The notes beneath the pieces are model-generated. The model worked only from the letters and a program-made list of their open reading frames with translations. It searched no databases and had not been told where the DNA came from. Made by a program: the position numbers and the translations under genes. Shown in pieces: positions 47,987-62,681 of a DNA stretch of 64,000 nucleotides (its first letter is position 1; every line of letters begins with the position of its first letter). Origin of the DNA: Lentibacillus halodurans. GTDB lineage: Bacteria > Bacillota > Bacilli > Bacillales > Amphibacillaceae. The stretch covers positions 1 to 64,000 of the forward strand of contig NZ_FOJW01000012.1 in the NCBI RefSeq assembly GCF_900112045.1. The letters are read 5' to 3'.

Positions 47987-50164
47987 ATGCGTCGTTTACT
48001 TATTACACTCACAGCCATCATCCCGTTTTTGCCTCTGCCCGTATCTGCCTTGTCACAAAGCGGTCAAGCAGAAACAGAAGAATCGGTCATCATCGAAGTG
48101 GACGGCAATCCTGCAGAACACAAGTCATATCTCAGCACATATCACCCTTACATAGATGTGGTTGCCACATACGACACACTGTTTAATGGACTTGCCTTAA
48201 AAGCAGATCCAAAAAGGTTCGAAAATATCGAATCTCTTGATTTTATTAAGGCGGTCCATCCTGTCACATCATATGAAACACAATCCGAGCCACTGATACA
48301 AACTGAAAATAGTGTAATCCCCTCAGCTCTCAATGATACATCCTATACTGGAAAAGGCGTGCAGGTTGCGGTAATCGACACAGGCATGGACTATGAACAT
48401 CCTGATCTCGTCAAAAACTACGCCGGCGGATATGATGTGGTCGATCTGGACGATGATCCGATGGAAACCATCGCATCGGAAGGGATGCCAACATTGCATG
48501 GAACACACGTAGCAGGGATTATAGCTGCCGATGGTGAACTGAAGGGAGTCGCCCCGGATGCAGCTATTCGTGCTTATCGCGCACTTGGACCCGGCGGAAT
48601 GGGAACATCGGTCCAAGTGATTGCTGCCTTGGAGCAGGCGGTTGACGATGGCGCGGATATTATCAATCTTTCATTGGGAAATACCATAAACGGCCCGGAC
48701 TTTCCGACAAGTGCTGCTGTCAATCGTGCAGCAGCACTTGGGGTTCCAGTTGTCATTGCAAACGGCAACAACGGTCCGGGAAATTGGACGATCGGCTCGC
48801 CGGCAACAGCAGCTAATGCTTTGTCCGTAGGCGCTGTGTCAAATCCCCAAACTGTTCCTTATTTATATGAAACAATGCATCATAAAAACATTCCGCTGAC
48901 AGAAATGGAAGGATCAACACCATGGAAGCTGGATAAAAGCTATGATGTGGAAGTTTTTGATGGTCAAAATGTTCAAGGAAAAATTGCCCTGATGGAGCGT
49001 GGCGAAACCCCTTTCTCCGACATGGTCAAGCAAGCACAGGATTCCGGGGCAGTGGCTGCCATTATTTACAATCATGAACAGGGGAGCTTCCAGGGGATGA
49101 TTTCGGATAGAGATGATTCCATTCAGATTCCCGCAGCATCGATTTCCAGAAAGAACGGCGAATGGCTCATTCAAAACGCACAAAACAACCATCTATACGT
49201 GAAAACCAAATATGAAACAACAGAACAAACCATTGCCGACTTCAGTTCGAGAGGGCCAGTTACCGTGAACTGGAATTTGAAGCCTGATGTCAGTGCGCCG
49301 GGTACGAACGTTTTGAGTACTGTTCCGAATGGTTATCAGGAACTGCAGGGAACGAGTATGGCAGCACCTCAAGTCACCGGCGCAATGGCACTCCTCATGG
49401 AAGCTCATCCCGAATGGACGATTCAAGAGCTGATGGGGGCGATCAAAACAACTGCAAAAAGAGTCAAGAATGATCATGATGAACCATTCGACCCAGTTAT
49501 CCAGGGCACTGGGGAAATTCAGCCTCAAAAGGCAATCAATACCCCAACGGTTATCGATCATCCGTTACTGTCATTTGGAAAAATTACTGAATACAGAAAA
49601 ACAAAGTCACTGGACCTGACGATCGAGAACAAATCGGACAAGCAGCAAACCTATACATTTTCTACTCCGAAAAAACAAAAAGGGATGAGCTGGGACCTCC
49701 CGCTAAGCTTTACATTGGATGAAGGCGAAACCAAAAAGCTTCCAATTAAATTAACGATTAATAGCAGTCAAATTGATGAAGGCATTCATCAGGGTTGGCT
49801 GACGCTGAATCAGGATAATGATGAACAATATCAGCTGCCATATCTTTTTGTCAATCAATCAGCGGACTATCCAAAAGCAATGGGATTTGATTTTACTTTG
49901 AAGCCATTTTCTGATGATACGTATGCTTATCAGCTTTATTTGACAGATCCGGCTGAAAGCATTGATGTTATGCTTTATGACCCGGATACACTTATGTACG
50001 AACAGACACTGCTTCAATCAAGTGATGTCGATGTTGGTTTAAATGAAGGGCAAATGGATCAATCCGAACTCCCGAAACCTGGTCAATACCTGGCTGTTAT
50101 CAATGTAAAACTTAAAAATGGTCAAATGGAAAGCTATCAGACCGAGCTTCACATTCCGGAATAA
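47987..50164 (+). CDS. Secreted subtilisin-like serine protease (Vpr-like)
   Basis: 725 aa. Signal peptide (residues 1-20, RRLLITLTAIIPFLPLPVSA), a short I9-like propeptide (about 30-98), then the S8 catalytic domain with Asp131 (VAVIDTGMD), His171 (LHGTHVAGI) and Ser457 (GTSMAAP); Asn261 is the oxyanion residue. A PA domain (about 320-400, GKIALMERGETPFSDMVKQA) is inserted between His and Ser as in Vpr, and a beta-rich C-terminal part follows. ATG 47987 has AAGGAG upstream. It is exported and cleaves extracellular protein. In B. subtilis this place between the upp/mnaA area and atpI holds no such gene, so it is a lineage addition. Codon use is not obviously foreign. Confidence 0.93.
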   Translation: MRRLLITLTAIIPFLPLPVSALSQSGQAETEESVIIEVDGNPAEHKSYLSTYHPYIDVVATYDTLFNGLALKADPKRFENIESLDFIKAVHPVTSYETQSEPLIQTENSVIPSALNDTSYTGKGVQVAVIDTGMDYEHPDLVKNYAGGYDVVDLDDDPMETIASEGMPTLHGTHVAGIIAADGELKGVAPDAAIRAYRALGPGGMGTSVQVIAALEQAVDDGADIINLSLGNTINGPDFPTSAAVNRAAALGVPVVIANGNNGPGNWTIGSPATAANALSVGAVSNPQTVPYLYETMHHKNIPLTEMEGSTPWKLDKSYDVEVFDGQNVQGKIALMERGETPFSDMVKQAQDSGAVAAIIYNHEQGSFQGMISDRDDSIQIPAASISRKNGEWLIQNAQNNHLYVKTKYETTEQTIADFSSRGPVTVNWNLKPDVSAPGTNVLSTVPNGYQELQGTSMAAPQVTGAMALLMEAHPEWTIQELMGAIKTTAKRVKNDHDEPFDPVIQGTGEIQPQKAINTPTVIDHPLLSFGKITEYRKTKSLDLTIENKSDKQQTYTFSTPKKQKGMSWDLPLSFTLDEGETKKLPIKLTINSSQIDEGIHQGWLTLNQDNDEQYQLPYLFVNQSADYPKAMGFDFTLKPFSDDTYAYQLYLTDPAESIDVMLYDPDTLMYEQTLLQSSDVDVGLNEGQMDQSELPKPGQYLAVINVKLKNGQMESYQTELHIPE

Positions 50165-50591
50165 GCTTAAAGACAGGCCGGGAATACCGAGAGAGTCTTC
50201 GTACTGACCGGATCCTTAAACAGTCTAAAAACCCAGTAAAAATTTGTTCACATAATGTTCAAACAAACGGGGCTCATTTTCCGATATAATAGCTACTGAG
50301 AATGGAAGGATCCCTGTCAAAATACAAGTTTGTGATCAGATATGAGATGGTAGCAGATGGCAATTTAATTTATCCGAGATACTAATTGACAATAGGATAT
50401 GGCTCATGTAAACTAGCTTAGTGTGGAATGGTAAGGGTTTCATGTCTGCTTGGTAAAGGGCAATAAAGTCCTTACATAATTTGATGATATTTGTTCCTCA
50501 TGAAGCGTGATTCACCTCACGATTACAAAAGATCTTTGAGCGTTGGGGGAACAATCTATCATGCTCGGATGTCAGGGAGAAGAGTCAAATC
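50165..50591. other. atp operon upstream region
   Basis: Holds the atp promoter (50386-50414), a second isolated TATAAT (50285-50290) without a good -35, and GTAAGG/CCTTAC complementary blocks in the leader (about 50430-50475). No gene recognised. Confidence 0.5.
50386..50414 (+). promoter_or_regulatory. atp operon promoter
   Basis: TTGACA (50386-50391), exactly 17 bp, TAAACT (50409-50414); a perfect -35 box, 177 bp ahead of atpI. Confidence 0.8.
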
Positions 50592-50963
50592 ATGTCGTAC
50601 TATGAAAAGATGGTCAACAGGCAACGGAAGTGGATGTTCTACCTTCTCGCTATATCCGTACTTGGAGCAGGTTTCACACCATATCCACGTATTTTCCTCG
50701 GACTACTCTTAGGCGGTGCCGTAAGCTTTTACAACTTATGGCTGTTGCAGCGCAAAATAGATGCGTTTGCCGAATCTGTGGAAAAAAGTGAGTCCGCTGT
50801 GGGCCTCGGTACTTTATCCAGAATGGCGGCGGCAGCATTAGCCGTCATCATCGCACTCCGCTTTGATGAATATTTCGACATGATCTTTGTTTTAATTGGA
50901 TTAATGACATCTTATTTGGTCATTATGATAGATTTTATGATGTTCCGGCTTAGGAACGAATAA
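50592..50963 (+). CDS. atpI: ATP synthase protein I
   Basis: 123 aa, four membrane helices (FYLLAISVLGAGF, IFLGLLLGGAVSFYNLWLL, AAAALAVIIAL, MIFVLIGLMTSYLVIMIDFMMF). AtpI assists assembly of the c-ring of the F-type ATP synthase and may affect Mg2+ supply. It is the first gene of the atp operon, as in B. subtilis. ATG 50592 follows AGGGAGAAGAG. Confidence 0.92.
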   Translation: MSYYEKMVNRQRKWMFYLLAISVLGAGFTPYPRIFLGLLLGGAVSFYNLWLLQRKIDAFAESVEKSESAVGLGTLSRMAAAALAVIIALRFDEYFDMIFVLIGLMTSYLVIMIDFMMFRLRNE

Positions 50964-51072
50964 AAAATTCTGAGGATTAAAGTATAGGTAAAACTTCGGC
51001 AATCGCAGTAAAACTGGCCTAAGCCTCAAGTTTTTCCGGAAGTCTCAGGAACAGTGCTTGGAAGAGGGGTGA

Positions 51073-51801
<729 letters not shown>

Positions 51802-51860
51802 GATTTATATTGTTAAGTAATCCGTTTCTGCAAATGAATGCTGAAACAGGAAAATATTAA

Positions 51861-52103
<243 letters not shown>

Positions 52104-52126
52104 TTGAATGGAGTGAGTCCGATAAT

Positions 52127-52158
52127 GGCGAAGATTATCTTCACAAAAGACCTTCGCC
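52127..52158 (+). other. atpE-atpF intercistronic hairpin
   Basis: GGCGAAG (52127-52133) and CTTCGCC (52152-52158) form a 7-bp stem with an 18-nt loop and no T run; may tune the high c to low b ratio by mRNA processing or stability. Confidence 0.55.
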
Positions 52159-52218
52159 GTTGTTTGTACTTCCAGCCTAAGCGCGTTATCGATACGTAAA
52201 GTGAAAGGAGTGAATTCT

Positions 52219-52746
52219 GTGCAGTCATTCACCGGATTTACAACGATTTATGCGGCACTCGGCGGACTCCATGTTGGAGATATGCTGACCCAGCTTTTCT
52301 TCTTTATTGTCTTAATTGTACTAGTCCGCAAATTTGCATGGGGTCCGTTGATGGGCGTTATGCAAAAGCGTGAAGAATATGTGGCAGGTGAAATTGAAGC
52401 TGCTGAACAGAGCCGTGCAGAAGCTGAAAAAGCACAGGCGGAAGCAACTGAACAATTAAAGCAGACCAAACAGGAAGCGCAAAAGATTATTGAGGATGCA
52501 AAAAGTGCTGGAACGAGGCAGGAGCAGGATATCATTGAATCCGCCCATCGTGAGGCAGATCGCATCAAGGAATCAGCGCGGGAAGAAATTGAAAATGAAA
52601 AAGAAAAAGCGATTCAAACACTTCAGGACAAAGTCGCTTCACTATCTGTACTAATTGCCAGCAAAGTGATTGAAAAAGAAATCAGTGCACAGGATCAGGA
52701 AGAGCTGATTAACGAATACATTAAAGAGGCAGGAGAAGAGCAATGA
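52219..52746 (+). CDS. atpF: ATP synthase subunit b
   Basis: 175 aa. One N-terminal membrane helix (LTQLFFFIVLIVLVRKFAW) then a long charged coiled coil (residues about 55-165) forming the peripheral stalk. GTG start at 52219 fits GAAAGGAG and family length (about 170). Its end overlaps atpH by 4 bp. Confidence 0.96.
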   Translation: MQSFTGFTTIYAALGGLHVGDMLTQLFFFIVLIVLVRKFAWGPLMGVMQKREEYVAGEIEAAEQSRAEAEKAQAEATEQLKQTKQEAQKIIEDAKSAGTRQEQDIIESAHREADRIKESAREEIENEKEKAIQTLQDKVASLSVLIASKVIEKEISAQDQEELINEYIKEAGEEQ

Positions 52747-53282
52747 GTGAAGTAGTTGCCAACCGCTATGCAGAGGCTCTTTTCCAGCTCGGAAATGAAA
52801 AAGGAACATTAGAACAATTGGTTGAGGAGTTTTATGTCCTGAAATCGATTTTTGACGAAAATGAACAGCTTGTTGCATTCCTGGAACATCCGCGTGTTAA
52901 TAATGATAAAAAAAATCAATTTCTTGATGATGTGTTTCAAGGATTTTCAGAACATGTGCTAAAGACACTCAAACTATTGACAGCACGTCATCGTATTGGG
53001 GTCTTTCCCTCCATTATTGACCATTTTACTCAGTTGGTAAATGATGTGAAAGGAATTGCAGAAGCTAAAGTATATTCTGTTCGCGAATTGTCAGAAGACG
53101 AAAAAGAACAGCTTGAAAATACGTTTGCTGAACGTTTTAATAAACAGGCCATTAAACTTAAGACGATCGTCGATCCATCAGTCATTGGCGGAATTAAACT
53201 GCAGATTGGCAACACAATTTATGATGGAACGATTCAGGGCAAATTAAAACGGATCGAACGGAATATTTTGACGGCAGACTAA
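52743..53282 (+). CDS. atpH: ATP synthase subunit delta
   Basis: 179 aa. Links the top of F1 to the b stalk. RYAEALFQLGNEKG at the start and KLKTIVDPSVIGGIKLQIGNTIYDGTIQGKL near the end are the OSCP/delta signatures. Starts inside the end of atpF (ATGA overlap). Confidence 0.96.
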   Translation: MSEVVANRYAEALFQLGNEKGTLEQLVEEFYVLKSIFDENEQLVAFLEHPRVNNDKKNQFLDDVFQGFSEHVLKTLKLLTARHRIGVFPSIIDHFTQLVNDVKGIAEAKVYSVRELSEDEKEQLENTFAERFNKQAIKLKTIVDPSVIGGIKLQIGNTIYDGTIQGKLKRIERNILTAD

Positions 53283-53297
53283 TGAAGATAGGGGTGA

Positions 53298-54815
<1,518 letters not shown>

Positions 54816-54852
54816 ATCATAATTCATGTAACAATACAGGTTTGGGAAATGA

Positions 54853-55779
<927 letters not shown>

Positions 55780-55787
55780 CTCTTTGA

Positions 55788-57221
<1,434 letters not shown>

Positions 57222-57273
57222 TGACGGAGATGTAATACTGGATGAACGCGGAGTAATCCCAATGAGATCATGA

Positions 57274-57912
<639 letters not shown>

Positions 57913-57916
57913 TAAG

Positions 57917-57955
57917 AAAAAATCTCTTGTAACAATGTGTTATAAGAGATTTTTT
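57917..57955 (+). terminator. atp operon terminator
   Basis: AAAAAATCTCTT (57917-57928) and AAGAGATTTTTT (57944-57955): perfect 12-bp stem with T run, 182 bp after the atpC stop and downstream of R1 copy e. Confidence 0.92.
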
Positions 57956-58751
57956 CTGTACTTGACTTGATTGAAAAAGGAAATAATATGTCGATAAGGA
58001 CATTAGAAAGACTTTTGTTTAAAAAATATGGATAAATTATAAAGCACAGGAAATATGTGAGACTCCTGCGGAAAAACGAGCGACCGAGACCCCGCAACGG
58101 TCTTTGTAAGGAAGCTCGGTGTCCGTGGAAAGTGCCTATACTTCCTTCCGTGCCTTGTCCATAATCACTAATTTTTAATTAAAGAGGTTTCGAATAAGAG
58201 ATGGTGGAGTGAAAATCACACCACCACATTTGATAGAGAACCTATGATTGTCAGGTAGAGCGAGGGAAAACAACAGGATAACAGAGGTATCAGTAGAAGA
58301 ATATAGAAAGTTTCTGCAGAAAAGGGAAAGAATCGACAGAAGAATCAAAAGTACCTTCAGAAGAGTATAAATATCAGCAGAAAGTATCAACCAAAGAATA
58401 AAAAAACAGCAGAAAAATCAAAATGTCCACAGAGAAATAAATTTCTGTCGATATTTCCCGGGAAATATTAGATACAGTCGATAAAATGAAACACCATCAG
58501 TGGAGATTTTTTGTACAGCCCATCCTAGTACAAACATTGGCGATTGTCATCGTTTTTAGTCTGAAGTTCAATCTCACTAATGATTAGCTGAAGGTGTTCT
58601 CCCATCTGAACTTATCTGTTTCACTTCATGTTTCTGAGTTAGGATTTTTACCGACGATTATCGTCAATATTGACAAGAGTTCTGAGAAATGGCAAAGTAA
58701 CAATTGATATTAGGCACGTGTTGCCGGGATAAAAGTAAAGGTGTGAAATTT
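57956..58751. repeat. Repeat-rich gene-free region before ywzB
   Basis: 58058-58140 is an R4 copy (ACTCCTGCGG, CGAGACCCCGCAACGGTCTT, GCTCGGTGTCCGTGGAAAGT), inverted relative to 4545-4665. 58200-58440 is A-rich and repetitive (AGCAGAAA-type words) without coding character. 58482-58605 (GATAAAATGAAACACCATCA, GTGGAGATTTTTT, later TGATTAGCTGAAGG) is a strongly diverged R1 copy f. No gene is supported. Confidence 0.55.
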
Positions 58752-58985
58752 ATGTTTTCTTCAATAGGCGTAACTGCTATCATAAGTATGATATCGCATT
58801 TAATCTTTATTTATATAACGTGGAGAGTCATGACAACGATTAATCTCGATCCGCTGATCAGAAAGGGACGCGAAACCGAAGCACGTGTGTTGATTATGTT
58901 TATCACGATTGTCATCGGTACAGGTGTCAGCAGGTTTTTTCTTGAATTTATTCAATGGTCACAGGATCTGATGTTTCTTTTTTGA
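58752..58985 (+). CDS. ywzB: DUF1146 membrane protein YwzB
   Basis: 77 aa, same as B. subtilis YwzB. Two membrane helices (VTAIISMISHLIFIYITWRVM and ARVLIMFITIVIGTGVSRFFLEFI) joined by a charged loop with INLDPLIRKGRETEARVL. Function unknown. ATG 58752 behind AAAGGTGTGA. Its position between atpC and ywmB-murAA is conserved. Confidence 0.93.
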   Translation: MFSSIGVTAIISMISHLIFIYITWRVMTTINLDPLIRKGRETEARVLIMFITIVIGTGVSRFFLEFIQWSQDLMFLF

Positions 58986-59295
58986 GCTTCAAAGCAATGA
59001 TTTTCCACTTTTGTGGTAGCAGGATCCCCGCTTCAAGACTTGGAATCAAGACAATGAGGGATTAGCTGCCTGTCCTGCTTGCCGGCTGTGATTATCCGGC
59101 ACAAAATCGCAGGGGAGTAAATGCACGGAGAAATCTTGTGACATCCCTGCACTAGGACGCCGTGTGAGCTGGAATTCCCCACTGATTGAAATTCTATTTT
59201 ATGAAACTATCATTTGATAACACAATAACTTTACTGTATGTGAAGGATCTCTCTTGTTCATACTATAACTATAGTAAATCAAGGGGGATTTTTTA
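58986..59295. other. ywzB-ywmB intergenic region
   Basis: No gene or clear repeat; the ywmB ribosome binding site AAGGGGG is at its right end. A promoter is expected but not convincing. Confidence 0.3.
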
Positions 59296-60012
59296 ATGCG
59301 AAAACTGGCAATCATTTTAAGTATTTATTTATTCATGATGATGAGCTCCGGGGTATTGGCCAAACAGACGGATGAACTGACTGATATTGCATCAATTGTA
59401 ACTGAAGACGGGGTGTCGGTTGACAGCTGGCAAGTGACAATCAAAGAAGAGATGAACAGGGATGCAATTGAACACATAACAAATAAACTGCAGGATGAAA
59501 ATAGTTATAAGGCCACTAGAACGGAAGACGAAAAAGCGGTAAAATATTCTTTCGAGCGCGCACATAAAAAAATGAACATTTCCGAAATGTATAATGTTGT
59601 GATTCCCAAAAATGCTATGTATGATGCGGAATTTGTTGCAGTTTTGCAGGGAGAACATTGGAATGATTCAATCGCTGACTTCTATATTAATAGAGTGGAA
59701 GACATACAAGCGACATATTTCACAACTGAGTCGACAAAATTTGCTTGTCTAACTGCAGATGTTGATGCTAAAATAGAAATTGCTTATTTTTTAAATCAAC
59801 TGAAACAAACATTGCAATTAACGAATATTCAAACACAAACAGATAATGTGGAAACATCAAAGGTTAAAAAAATCGTGTACGGGTATACACCGTTGTGGGA
59901 GCAGGAAATTACAATGCAAAAACCGATGAACCTGCAAATGGTGGTCCAGAACGGTACACATGACAGCAAACGTGTAACGATAGGCACACCTATGCTGATT
60001 AATGAATATTAA
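59296..60012 (+). CDS. ywmB: YwmB family protein (TATA-box-binding-like fold)
   Basis: 238 aa. N-terminal signal peptide (KLAIILSIYLFMMMSSGVLA), so exported. The rest fits the YwmB/DUF1779 family, whose structure resembles a TATA-box-binding protein although it acts outside the cytoplasm; the role is unknown. VDSWQVTIKEEMNRDAIEHI and VYGYTPLWEQEITMQKPMNLQMVVQ are conserved. It is 33 bp ahead of murAA, probably in one operon, as in B. subtilis. Confidence 0.92.
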   Translation: MRKLAIILSIYLFMMMSSGVLAKQTDELTDIASIVTEDGVSVDSWQVTIKEEMNRDAIEHITNKLQDENSYKATRTEDEKAVKYSFERAHKKMNISEMYNVVIPKNAMYDAEFVAVLQGEHWNDSIADFYINRVEDIQATYFTTESTKFACLTADVDAKIEIAYFLNQLKQTLQLTNIQTQTDNVETSKVKKIVYGYTPLWEQEITMQKPMNLQMVVQNGTHDSKRVTIGTPMLINEY

Positions 60013-60045
60013 TATAGTGAAATTGGATTATAAGGGGAATAGAAT

Positions 60046-61380
60046 ATGGACAAAATCATCGTAAAAGGCGGGAAACGGCTGAACGGCACTGTCAAAGCAG
60101 AAGGAGCTAAAAATGCTGTGCTGCCAGTCATAACTGCCAGTATGCTGGCGAGTGAAGGGAAAAGTGATATTACCGATGTTCCCGTCCTGGCTGATGTGTA
60201 TACAATCAATGAAGTACTGCGAAACATGAATGCAAGTGTACATTTTGAAAATAATACAGTTTATGTTGATGCGTCAAATGAATTACTCACGGAAGCTCCC
60301 TTTGAATATGTTCGAAAAATGCGTGCGTCTGTATTGGTTCTCGGACCGTTATTGGCGCGTTATGGCCATGCCAAAGTTGCAATGCCGGGCGGTTGTGCTA
60401 TCGGCTCACGGCCAATTGATTTGCATTTGAAAGGGTTTGAAGCAATGGGGGCACGTGTGCACGTTGGCAATGGATACGTTGAACTGGAAGCTGATGGACG
60501 CCTCCATGGTGCAAAAATATATCTTGATATGCCGAGTGTAGGGGCAACTGAAAATATTATGATGGCTGCAGCACTTGCAGAAGGGAAAACCATTATTGAA
60601 AACTGCGCAAAAGAACCCGAAATTGTAGATTTGGCAAACTTTCTGAATAAGATGGGTGCAAAGGTAGTCGGTGCAGGTACCGAAACGATCCGTATTGAAG
60701 GTGTAGAAAAAATGTACGGTGTAAAACATACCATCATCCCGGATCGAGTGGAGGCTGGCACCTTTATGATCGCCGGAGCCATAACCGGCGGAAATATCCT
60801 GATTGAAAATGCGGAAAGCGAACATTTGCGATCCGTCATTTCCAAGCTGGAGGAAATGGGTGTTACAGTCACAGATGAAAAAAATGGCATTCGCGTTATT
60901 GGTCCTGATAAACTGCTTGCGACTGACATTAAAACCTTGCCACATCCAGGGTTTCCAACTGATATGCAGTCACAAATGATGGCTCTCATGCTGAATGCCT
61001 ATGGCACAAGTGTTATAACAGAAACAGTGTTTGAAAATCGGTTTATGCATGTCGAGGAATTCCGGCGCATGAATGCGAAAATGAAAATAGAGGGTCGAAG
61101 TGTGATTATCGAAGGACCTGGTGACTTGCAGGGTGCTGAGGTAGCGGCAACTGATCTGCGTGCGGCAGCTGCACTTATTCTGGCAGGTCTGCGTGCTGAA
61201 GGGTTTACCCGTGTCACTGAATTAAAGCACCTTGATCGTGGTTATGTTAATTTTGCCGAAAAATTGGCTTCCCTGGGTGCTGATATTGAGCGAGTAGATG
61301 AAAATGGAGATCAGGTTAACCCATTTATGCAGGTGGATTATCAAACTGATCAAGTCATACCACAATTATCCCAATCATAA
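60046..61380 (+). CDS. murAA: UDP-GlcNAc 1-carboxyvinyltransferase 1 (MurAA)
   Basis: 444 aa. First committed step of peptidoglycan synthesis; this is the main MurA of Bacillaceae. [20 protein letters not shown] binds substrate; Cys117 in [14 protein letters not shown] is the PEP/fosfomycin residue. The C-terminal tail after [18 protein letters not shown] is about 20 residues longer than in MurAB. Ends with a near-perfect terminator. Confidence 0.97.
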   Translation: MDKIIVKGGKRLNGTVKAEGAKNAVLPVITASMLASEGKSDITDVPVLADVYTINEVLRNMNASVHFENNTVYVDASNELLTEAPFEYVRKMRASVLVLGPLLARYGHAKVAMPGGCAIGSRPIDLHLKGFEAMGARVHVGNGYVELEADGRLHGAKIYLDMPSVGATENIMMAAALAEGKTIIENCAKEPEIVDLANFLNKMGAKVVGAGTETIRIEGVEKMYGVKHTIIPDRVEAGTFMIAGAITGGNILIENAESEHLRSVISKLEEMGVTVTDEKNGIRVIGPDKLLATDIKTLPHPGFPTDMQSQMMALMLNAYGTSVITETVFENRFMHVEEFRRMNAKMKIEGRSVIIEGPGDLQGAEVAATDLRAAAALILAGLRAEGFTRVTELKHLDRGYVNFAEKLASLGADIERVDENGDQVNPFMQVDYQTDQVIPQLSQS

Positions 61381-61394
61381 ATCATATAGGTAGA

Positions 61395-61430
61395 CAGAAA
61401 AAACAGATGTTTATTCATCTGTTTTTTCTG
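61395..61430 (+). terminator. murAA terminator
   Basis: CAGAAAAAACAGATG (61395-61409) and CATCTGTTTTTTCTG (61416-61430) form a perfect 15-bp stem with a 6-nt loop. Confidence 0.92.
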
Positions 61431-61747
61431 TTGTAATGGCATTGATTAAGCGTGCAATACGATTCTCACTTCTTTTCGATGGTGCTGACTCATCCCTGAA
61501 ACAAAAGGGAGACGGCATGATTTTAATTCGTTTTTCTTATGATACAATATTGCATTTTATAATAAAACTGTTAAAATTAAAATAAAATTACAAACTGTCC
61601 AAACTGATGACAGGGAGTATTGATTGTGTGTGCTCCGGTCATCATAAAGGTTTTAGCATAGTAGATTAAAAGATTAATGGTCAGGTGAGCTGCCAATAAT
61701 TGTAATCGCTTTCAGCTTAAGTGTATTGACATTAGGAGTGTGACGGC
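61431..61747 (+). promoter_or_regulatory. opp operon upstream region with cre site
   Basis: TGTAATCGCTTTCA (61701-61714) fits the cre consensus TGWAANCGNTNWCA at every position, so CcpA control is likely. A possible promoter is TTGATT (61620-61625), 17 bp, CATAAA (61643-61648), with the cre downstream as a roadblock. The rest is AT-rich without a gene. Confidence 0.6.
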
Positions 61748-62680
61748 ATGCTGCGTTATATTTTAAAAAGGTTCACCATCATGCTTGTGACGATTTGGAT
61801 CATTGTCACGCTGACGTTTGTTCTGATGGTAACACTGCCAGGATCGCCGCTGAATGAGGAGCGGACGACGAATGAGACGGTTCAGGCCAATCTTGAGGAA
61901 CATTATAATTTGGATGAGCCCTATTACATACAGTACCTTCTTTACATTAAATCAATCATCACATTTGATTTTGGACCATCCATTAAACAGCCGACAGAAA
62001 CTGTCAATGATCTGCTGGGACGCGGATTCCCGATTTCATTTGAACTGGGAATTGCCACGATCATCGTGGCAGTTATTTCCGGAATCGTTCTCGGCATTTT
62101 CGCTGCCTTGAAACATAACGGCATCATCGACTATATGGCGATGACGATTGCCGTTTTGGGGATATCGATTCCGAACTTTGTCCTGGCGACATTGCTGATT
62201 CAAACATTTGCTGTTTACTTGGGGATTCTGCCTGCAGCCACCTGGTCAAGCCCAATGCATATGATCATGCCGACCATCGCACTTGCAACCGGTCCGATGG
62301 CGATTATCGCCCGGCTGACACGATCAACGATGCTTGAGGTGCTCACACAGGACTACATCAAAATGGCCCGCGCAAAAGGACTAAAACCGTGGAAAATTAT
62401 TATCAAACATGCACTGAAAAACGCCCTCATGCCGGTGGTGACTATTATGGGGACACTGCTCGCCGGTATATTGACGGGCACTTTCGTCATTGAACAAATA
62501 TTTGGCATTCCTGGTATGGGCAAGTATTTTGTTGAAAGTATTAATCAACGGGATTATCCCGTCATTATGGGGACAACGGTGTTTTACAGTGCATTTCTGA
62601 TTATCATGCTGTTTTTGGTCGATATTGCATACGGTTTACTCGATCCGAGAATTAAATTGCACAAAAAGGGAGGAGAATAA
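61748..62680 (+). CDS. Oligopeptide ABC transporter permease (OppB/DppB type)
   Basis: 310 aa. Inner-membrane permease with six helices; MLRYILKRFTIMLVTIWIIVTLTFVLM is the usual N-terminus. The EAA-like loop that meets the ATPase is MARAKGLKPWKIIIKHALKNALMPVVT. It forms a heterodimer with the next gene product. RBS TAGGAGTG. The substrate (di- or oligopeptide, nickel or other) cannot be told from the permease. Confidence 0.93.
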   Translation: MLRYILKRFTIMLVTIWIIVTLTFVLMVTLPGSPLNEERTTNETVQANLEEHYNLDEPYYIQYLLYIKSIITFDFGPSIKQPTETVNDLLGRGFPISFELGIATIIVAVISGIVLGIFAALKHNGIIDYMAMTIAVLGISIPNFVLATLLIQTFAVYLGILPAATWSSPMHMIMPTIALATGPMAIIARLTRSTMLEVLTQDYIKMARAKGLKPWKIIIKHALKNALMPVVTIMGTLLAGILTGTFVIEQIFGIPGMGKYFVESINQRDYPVIMGTTVFYSAFLIIMLFLVDIAYGLLDPRIKLHKKGGE

Positions 62681-62681
62681 C

